The translations under genes and the position numbers were made by a program. A stretch of DNA of 64,000 nt from Siderastrea siderea (Eukaryota; Cnidaria; Anthozoa; Scleractinia; Rhizangiidae). Within the stretch, counting starts at the first letter, position 1; each line of letters begins with the position of its first letter. Below are positions 58,553-64,000 of the stretch, piece by piece. The notes below the pieces were generated by a model. It saw only the letters and a list, made by a program, of their open reading frames with translations. It ran no database searches and was not told the origin of the DNA. The stretch covers positions 38,762,701-38,826,700 of the forward strand of contig OZ034969.1 of the NCBI GenBank assembly GCA_964030785.1, written 5' to 3'.

Positions 58553-58700
58553 CCGTATTTATTCGATTAAACGCCGGACCCCGAATAAACGCTGGGTTCA
58601 AATGAACGCCGGGTCTACGGGGCCGAGTTTAAAATAAACGCCCCCGGCGTTTATTCGCGGTCCCGGCGTTTATTTGAGGTCCCGGCGTTTATTCGAGATG
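58553..58700. repeat. CGGCGTTTATTCG repeat cluster (MITE-like)
   Basis: The unit CCCGGCGTTTATTCG occurs four times near 58635-58700. The complement CGAATAAACGC appears at 58580-58595, giving an inverted arrangement. Confidence 0.65.
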
Positions 58701-59233
58701 GGTATATTAAATCAGGATTATGTGTCGTAGCTGAACTCTATTTGAATTGATCCACTCATGACAAAACCTAAAATACCATTTACAATTACACTTATAACTA
58801 AAACAGATGAAACAAGCGACTCATCAGGTATCTTGTCAATCCCTTCTTTTAAAAACCATCGTAACTTTTCTGGGGGCTTGTCCATCAAGCGAGGATCTTC
58901 TCGAGGGTTTCTCCAGCGTTTCTCCAGCAGTTCCTAGAATCGTTCCATAATTTTGCCTTTCTCAGTTCTAGATTGCTTGTACAGTACGTTTATTGTCGAG
59001 CAGTTGCCGATATAGTTCCTCAGTGTATCACGGACAAATGTAACGTTAAAAAGAGTTCAATCACTGTTCCTGTCAGTGATTTTTTTTGCTAAATGACTTA
59101 CCAGATTCACTGAGACGGAGACAAAGTTGGTGACACCGTTTCATACTTTTAACGTTTTTGTTGAAATTTGGTTCTTAATTCAATAAACCTCTAGTACTGA
59201 TAATAATAACAAATGGCTGAAAAATGCACTTAA
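58701..59233. other. Unassigned 0.5 kb
   Basis: No gene or repeat end is recognised up to the TTAA of element B. Confidence 0.4.
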
Positions 59234-60247
59234 GAGCGCCTGTCTGTAAAAATCAGACAAAATCAAAATTCCGCGGCAAGGGTGGAAAATTCGATTTCTT
59301 TCATATTTTTATGTTAGATAGGTTAGGGTATAACTAAAATCACTGGATACTTTTTTTGGCAAAATATCCTTTTATTTCGAAGAAAAATGCAAATAACGAA
59401 CTTCCGTTAAAATCGCCATTTGAAGCAGTAAATTATGACATCAATTTGAGGCGTTCGCGTGCAAAAACAAATCCCACTGTCGTCTTTTAAACACTCAATT
59501 CTACTTTTGCAATCTCTCAAGAGCTTCAAAACTGATTTTGGTAGAAACTGCGTTGTTCTTTGTGTTTGAAATAATTTAATATTGAAAGTATACATTTCTC
59601 ATCAGGAAAAGTACTTCGTGAATTAAATTATTTTTCACCATGTGCTAAACCTTCAAATCGATTCAGCTTCTGGCTGTTGAATTAAGAAAAGATGTTCTCA
59701 GGATTGCTGCAAAAATTTCTTTGGGCAAATGATTGAGAGCGACGCGAGAGCTTTTCAAAGTTCGTTAAAATGCAAGTTGTTTGACCCTTCTTGGCAACAT
59801 TCTATTCGCGAGTCACGCACATATTTTAATGTGTTTCGACCCATATGAGATCGAAAACGTCAAACAGAAAAACAGTTCGAAATGCTCTTACCTCATTTGT
59901 AGTAAAGGACAGGTCCAGAGGCCATTTCCGAGTGGTTCTCTTGCCGTTCGACGTATTTTGGTCCTGTTGATGACATTCAATGATCACCGCCAACTGGGTC
60001 AGTGTACTGTAAACGGTCGAACAACTCAACAACAACCTTTCTTCCAAAACGTTCGACATCTTTCTACACTGTGACATCTTACTCAACGGTTCAGTTGCTG
60101 GTCAGTGTTGCTTAGTTGGTAATACACAAAAAGGCTTTTATCCCCACATGTCGCCGCTAACGTGGCCAGAGATCTATCTACAGCCGCGTCACACAATGCA
60201 AATCATCGGAATGGACATTTTACTAAAGGGTAGGGGAAGGGCAAAAT
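59234..60247. repeat. Left TIR of element B
   Basis: It begins GAGCGCCTGTCTGTAAAAATC and ends with the GGGTAGGGGAAGGGCAAAA block. It pairs with 62650-63672. Confidence 0.8.
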
Positions 60248-62649
60248 CTGCTCTGATTCTTTTTAAACGGCTCAGGGTTCGAGAAATGGGAGGAACTAGT
60301 AATGGACCAAAAATACGAAACAAAATTAGTGTTCCATTTAGGCACCTCAACCTCCCGTGCCAGAATGCAGAAAAAGTAGTCACCCCTCGGCGTGAGTTGT
60401 AGGCATGCAAATAACAATGCTCGAACACGAAAATTAGCTAAAAAGGGTACGTGTATTAAGTTAGAAACCTCTTCAAAACGTCGAGTCCAGAACATTAAAA
60501 TCGTTTTTATCAGGGAAATTGCGATGTGACTAACTAGTTTGTGCTTATTGTTTTGGCTTGGAGGGGGGACCTCGGACTTTTTTTTTCACAAATCATACGT
60601 ATTTCCATACATGAATTGCTTCGTTACACAGAAGACGGTTTTTGTTGGTTCCATTTTCTTGTTGTCGGAGGTTGTGGTTACAACACCAGACGAATCAAAA
60701 GCTTGAAAACAATTGTTCCCTTACTTTCATGCACCAAGAATACCCAGGCCCGTAGAAGGGGGGGGGGGGGGGGAGGGGCTCGAGTCCCCAGAAGTTTTGG
60801 AAGTTGAAAAAACATTACAATAAATGAGCCAAAAAATATATAATTAAAACGAATTAATGTGCAACGAATAGTCTTAAATGCTGATGCTAAAAGTTCCTTT
60901 TATTATTTTACAACCTTTAACAGGGTTTGACATCTGTTGAGTCACTAGCCACCGGGCAAGTGGGCTTCAAAAATCTACTAGCCCACCACACATTTCAGTC
61001 GCCCAGGTTCCTTACATACCAATGTCTTTCTTCACCCATATCACCTTGACACCGGCAGTATAGCTTTACTGTGAAGGACCTTGATACCTTTAATAGCTAA
61101 GCGACTACTGTGTATTTGCTGCAAGCTTTAAGCCCATCATGTTGTTTTAAAACAAGTCTAAGGAACAAAACTATTTTTATCTCACCAATCGCGTGATAAG
61201 AGTTGCGTAAACGTTTACGAGAGTTAGGTAAAACAGGTCCGAAATTCGTAGCTTGGCTGTCAAAATGTTTCAATTTTAACAAACCTTGTAACTTTAAGGG
61301 TACTTTTTAAAACTGATGCTATAAATCTGGTGGATGTTGCCAACAACTTTGTCGGCGAAAAAGCAAACAGGAAGCAGCTTTCTGGCAAATTGTCAACGAA
61401 GGATGTCTCCAAAAAGGTGTCGTTTTTGACGAAATCGACACAAACTGTGGCATTGAGAACAGAGTTAGTATCTATGTGCATGAGTGTGTATTTTGAAGAG
61501 GGGGGGGGGGGGAAGGCTTTGACTAGGCCAATTTGCTTGCAGCATTTATTTCAGCCTTGGTGCGGGCCTGATACCACAAGTTACAAGTCCGTTTTTACAA
61601 CGAACGCTTGAACACAATGACGATATGTCCCAGCCATCTTGCAAAACTTGGAATAGTGTCTCTCAGAAGCTGCAGCACAAGGGGCTGGGTCACGGTAAGG
61701 AAAAGGAGAGTGGCCAAAAAGTGAAAGAGAACTGGGGAAAAAGGGATCTGAAATTATCTTACGCGGGACTGGTTCGCTTGTAAAAGTTGGATCAGGTGAG
61801 TTTTATATTCGCTTGTGGTCTATCCAAATATTAGCCAGGTTATTGATGGAAGCCTCACTCTTCTCTTCGTCCTCATTAACGTGTATGTAGAACGTGAAAG
61901 AGGTAACAGACGTTTAAGGGCAAGATGCTTGACGTATTTCTGTTATGATATCCTCATATCCATTATGATAAGTATGCTGGCTGCTGTGAGAGATCTCGCT
62001 CACTGGGAACCTGTCTCAGTAAGATTCGTAAACAGAAATTCAGGAACAGAACCTTATTTTTTGTTACCATGGTTACGTGCCATATTTCACAGTCTTCAAA
62101 CAGCACTGGCGTGCTGTTAGAAGCCCCACTCATTAGTCAGGACACACTAATGTAGACTAAGTCAAACAGCTGACAAGAGAGCACAGTTAAAAACTTCGAT
62201 TGCACCCATTTGTTATGAAGAGAGAACCCTTCCTGTCCAAAACTCCATCCTACCCTTTAACAGCGAGCTGACTTTCACTCCTGATATAACCGTGCCTTGT
62301 GCAGGTCCTGTGCCAGCTGAGAACCAGCAGACTGACACCAATGATCATAGGTAGAATACCCGCTCGTCAATTAACAAAAGGGAGCCCCTTATAGTTATAG
62401 GTTTCCCCGTATTAAAGTTGGGTCTAGTTAATAATAGCGCCACTTCTGTTCCACCACTCACCTGTAACCATGTCTGTAAGCTTGTACAACGGTTGGAATT
62501 GCGTTTCAGACTACTAGGCTAGGGAAGCAAATACAATTTTTAATGGTTGTAACAACACTGGTAATAAGTAAGAAAGACACACAACGCCATTAAAACCACG
62601 AATAATCCCTGCAATTAACACTGTATGTTACTTCACTTCACCTCAAAGG

Positions 62650-63672
62650 TTTTGCCCTTCCCCTACCCCCTAAAATGCCTTTGATACGCATTGCGTGACA
62701 AACCAAATACGCACGCGGCGCCATCCACGTTTGGTCCCAATTTAGCAGTCAAATCTGATAATGCTTTTGTGCACTGAAAACTGAGCAACACTCATATTAA
62801 ATCAACTGAACCGTTGAGTAAGATGCCGTAGTGCAGAAAGACGTCGAACGCTTTACAAGAAAAGATGGTGTCGTTGAGCTGTTCGACCGTTTACAATTAA
62901 GTTGACCCAGTTGGCGTTGTTCATGCAGTTCATTGGACGTCATCAGCAGGACCAAAATACGACGAACGGCAAGAGAATCACACGAAAATGGCCTCTGGAC
63001 CTGTCCTCTACAGCAAATGAGGTTAGAGCGTTTCGAAGTGTTTTTCTGTTTGACGTTTTCGATCTCATAATGGTCGAAAAACACATTAAAATATGTGCGT
63101 GACTCGCGAATGGAATGTTGCCATGAAGGGTCAAAAAACCTGCATTTTAACGAACTTTGAAAAGCTCTCGCGTCGCTCTCAATCATTTGCCCAAAGAAAT
63201 TTTTGCAGCAATCCTGAGAACATCTTTTCTTAATTCAACAGCCAGAAGCTGAATCGATTTGAAGGTTTAGCACATGGTGAAAAATAATTTAAATCACAAA
63301 GTACTTTTCCTGATGAGAAATGTATACTTTCAAAATTTAATTTATTTCAAACACAAAGAACAACGCAGTTTCTTCCAAAATCATTTTTGAAGCTCTTGAG
63401 AGATTGCAAAAGTAGATTTGGGGGTTTTAAAGACGACAGAGGGATTTGTTTTTGCACGCGAACCCCTCAAATTGTTGTCATAATTTACTGCTTCAAATGG
63501 CGATTTTAACGGAAGTTCGTTATTTGCCTTTTTCTTTGAAATAAAAGGATATTTTGCCAAAAAACGTATCCAGTGATTTTAGTTATACCCTAACCTATCT
63601 AACATAAAAATATGAAAGAAATCGAATTTTCCACCTTGCCGCGTTATGTTTGATTTTTACAGACAAGCGCTC
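62650..63672. repeat. Right TIR of element B
   Basis: Reverse complement of the left TIR, with scattered differences that are densest near 62680-62800. The outer tip reads CAGACAAGCGCTC. Confidence 0.8.
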
Positions 63673-63676
63673 TTAA

Positions 63677-64000
63677 TTTGTGAAAATACTGTTATTCAAG
63701 TTGTTAAATAAAAAAAAAAAGGAAGAAAAAATAAACGAAAAAATTCCCACCCTCGCTGAGAACCGAACCAGGGTCGTCGGCGTCTGAGGCCGGATATTAG
63801 TCCACTAGGCCATGAGCGTTCATTGTCATTTTCCAAGTTAATTTTAAAACTTATATCTTTTTTCGTGACAAGCTGCCTATCAGCATGAAACTACTGGTGC
63901 TTTTCCCGTCAGAATGTGTTCGGAACGCCGTAAAAACCATTGTTGAGGACAGAAAAAACCAAAAAGCACTAGCTCTGCGAAAAGCTGCGAACTCAAGCGG
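63677..64000. mobile_element. Repeat family D, copy 3, cut by the window end
   Basis: This matches 7787-7925 and then 8806-9001 of D1 in the same orientation. It lacks the foldback that D1 carries between these parts. The copy continues past the window. Confidence 0.75.
63746..63820 (-). repeat. tRNA-like block of repeat D3
   Basis: The minus strand has TGGCCTAGTGGA and GGTTCGGTTCTC, A- and B-box-like. It is diverged from 7851-7925. Confidence 0.55.

Larger units (their letters stand above)
59234..63672. mobile_element. Element B: complete TTAA-flanked long-TIR transposon, non-coding
   Basis: It is 4439 bp between TTAA at 59230-59233 and 63673-63676. It is the same family as element A in inverted orientation. 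Both TIRs are nearly full length (59234-60247 and 62650-63672). The unique middle (60248-62649) matches 236-4248 of A apart from A's foldback. No coding frame is shared intact between A and B. It sits in a D-family repeat: the sequence after the right TTAA matches 7787 onward. Confidence 0.85.

Overview
The window looks like repeat-rich nuclear DNA from a cnidarian, most likely a stony coral or sea anemone. This is an inference from the transposon families present (a DUF6589/RecQ Academ-type element, TTAA-flanked long-TIR elements, CR1- and L1-like LINEs, Ty3/gypsy), from AT-rich spliced genes and from short cnidarian-style MITEs. No complete, clearly host-type gene is visible. Nearly everything I can explain is mobile DNA, much of it nested three or four deep.

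Layout. 1-5173 and 59234-63672 hold two oppositely oriented copies (A and B) of one TTAA-flanked element with about 1 kb terminal inverted repeats; A carries a 1.6 kb foldback that B lacks. 5280-13470 is a dead L1-like LINE (ORF1, endonuclease, reverse transcriptase) cut up by at least five younger insertions. 13476-21097 is a patchwork of MITEs, a 3 kb hAT element inserted in a minus-strand LINE, and two interspersed repeat families (called D and E here). 21107-36394 is the centrepiece: a 15.3 kb Academ-type (AcademH-like) transposon with a spliced DUF6589 transposase gene on + and a RecQ helicase gene on -, transcribed toward each other. A second, decayed element of the same type (22671-27566, inverted) sits inside intron 1 of the outer transposase gene. 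Both are bounded by 9-bp target duplications. 38314-39165 has the first exons of two divergent unrecognised genes around a shared promoter. 39445-44754 is element C, a coding relative of A and B with a broken zinc-finger protein. 45921-52317 is a 5'-truncated gypsy element with a 1.09 kb 3' LTR, interrupted by a CR1-like LINE whose remaining frame is open. 53037-54274 is a TIR element carrying two gene-like exons. 55061-59233 is mostly unassigned.

How parts work together. In the Academ-type element the DUF6589 protein would cut and join and the RecQ helicase would assist. The outer transposase reads open through all five exons, while the helicase has one in-frame amber codon. Element C shares its terminal sequence and TTAA target with A and B and is a candidate for the coding partner of that family. 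Copy-to-copy comparison inside the window gives several empty-site/filled-site pairs that date insertions relative to one another.

Limits: boundaries were found by eye, exon calls rest on GT/AG sites and frame continuity, and family names rest on motif recognition rather than searches.
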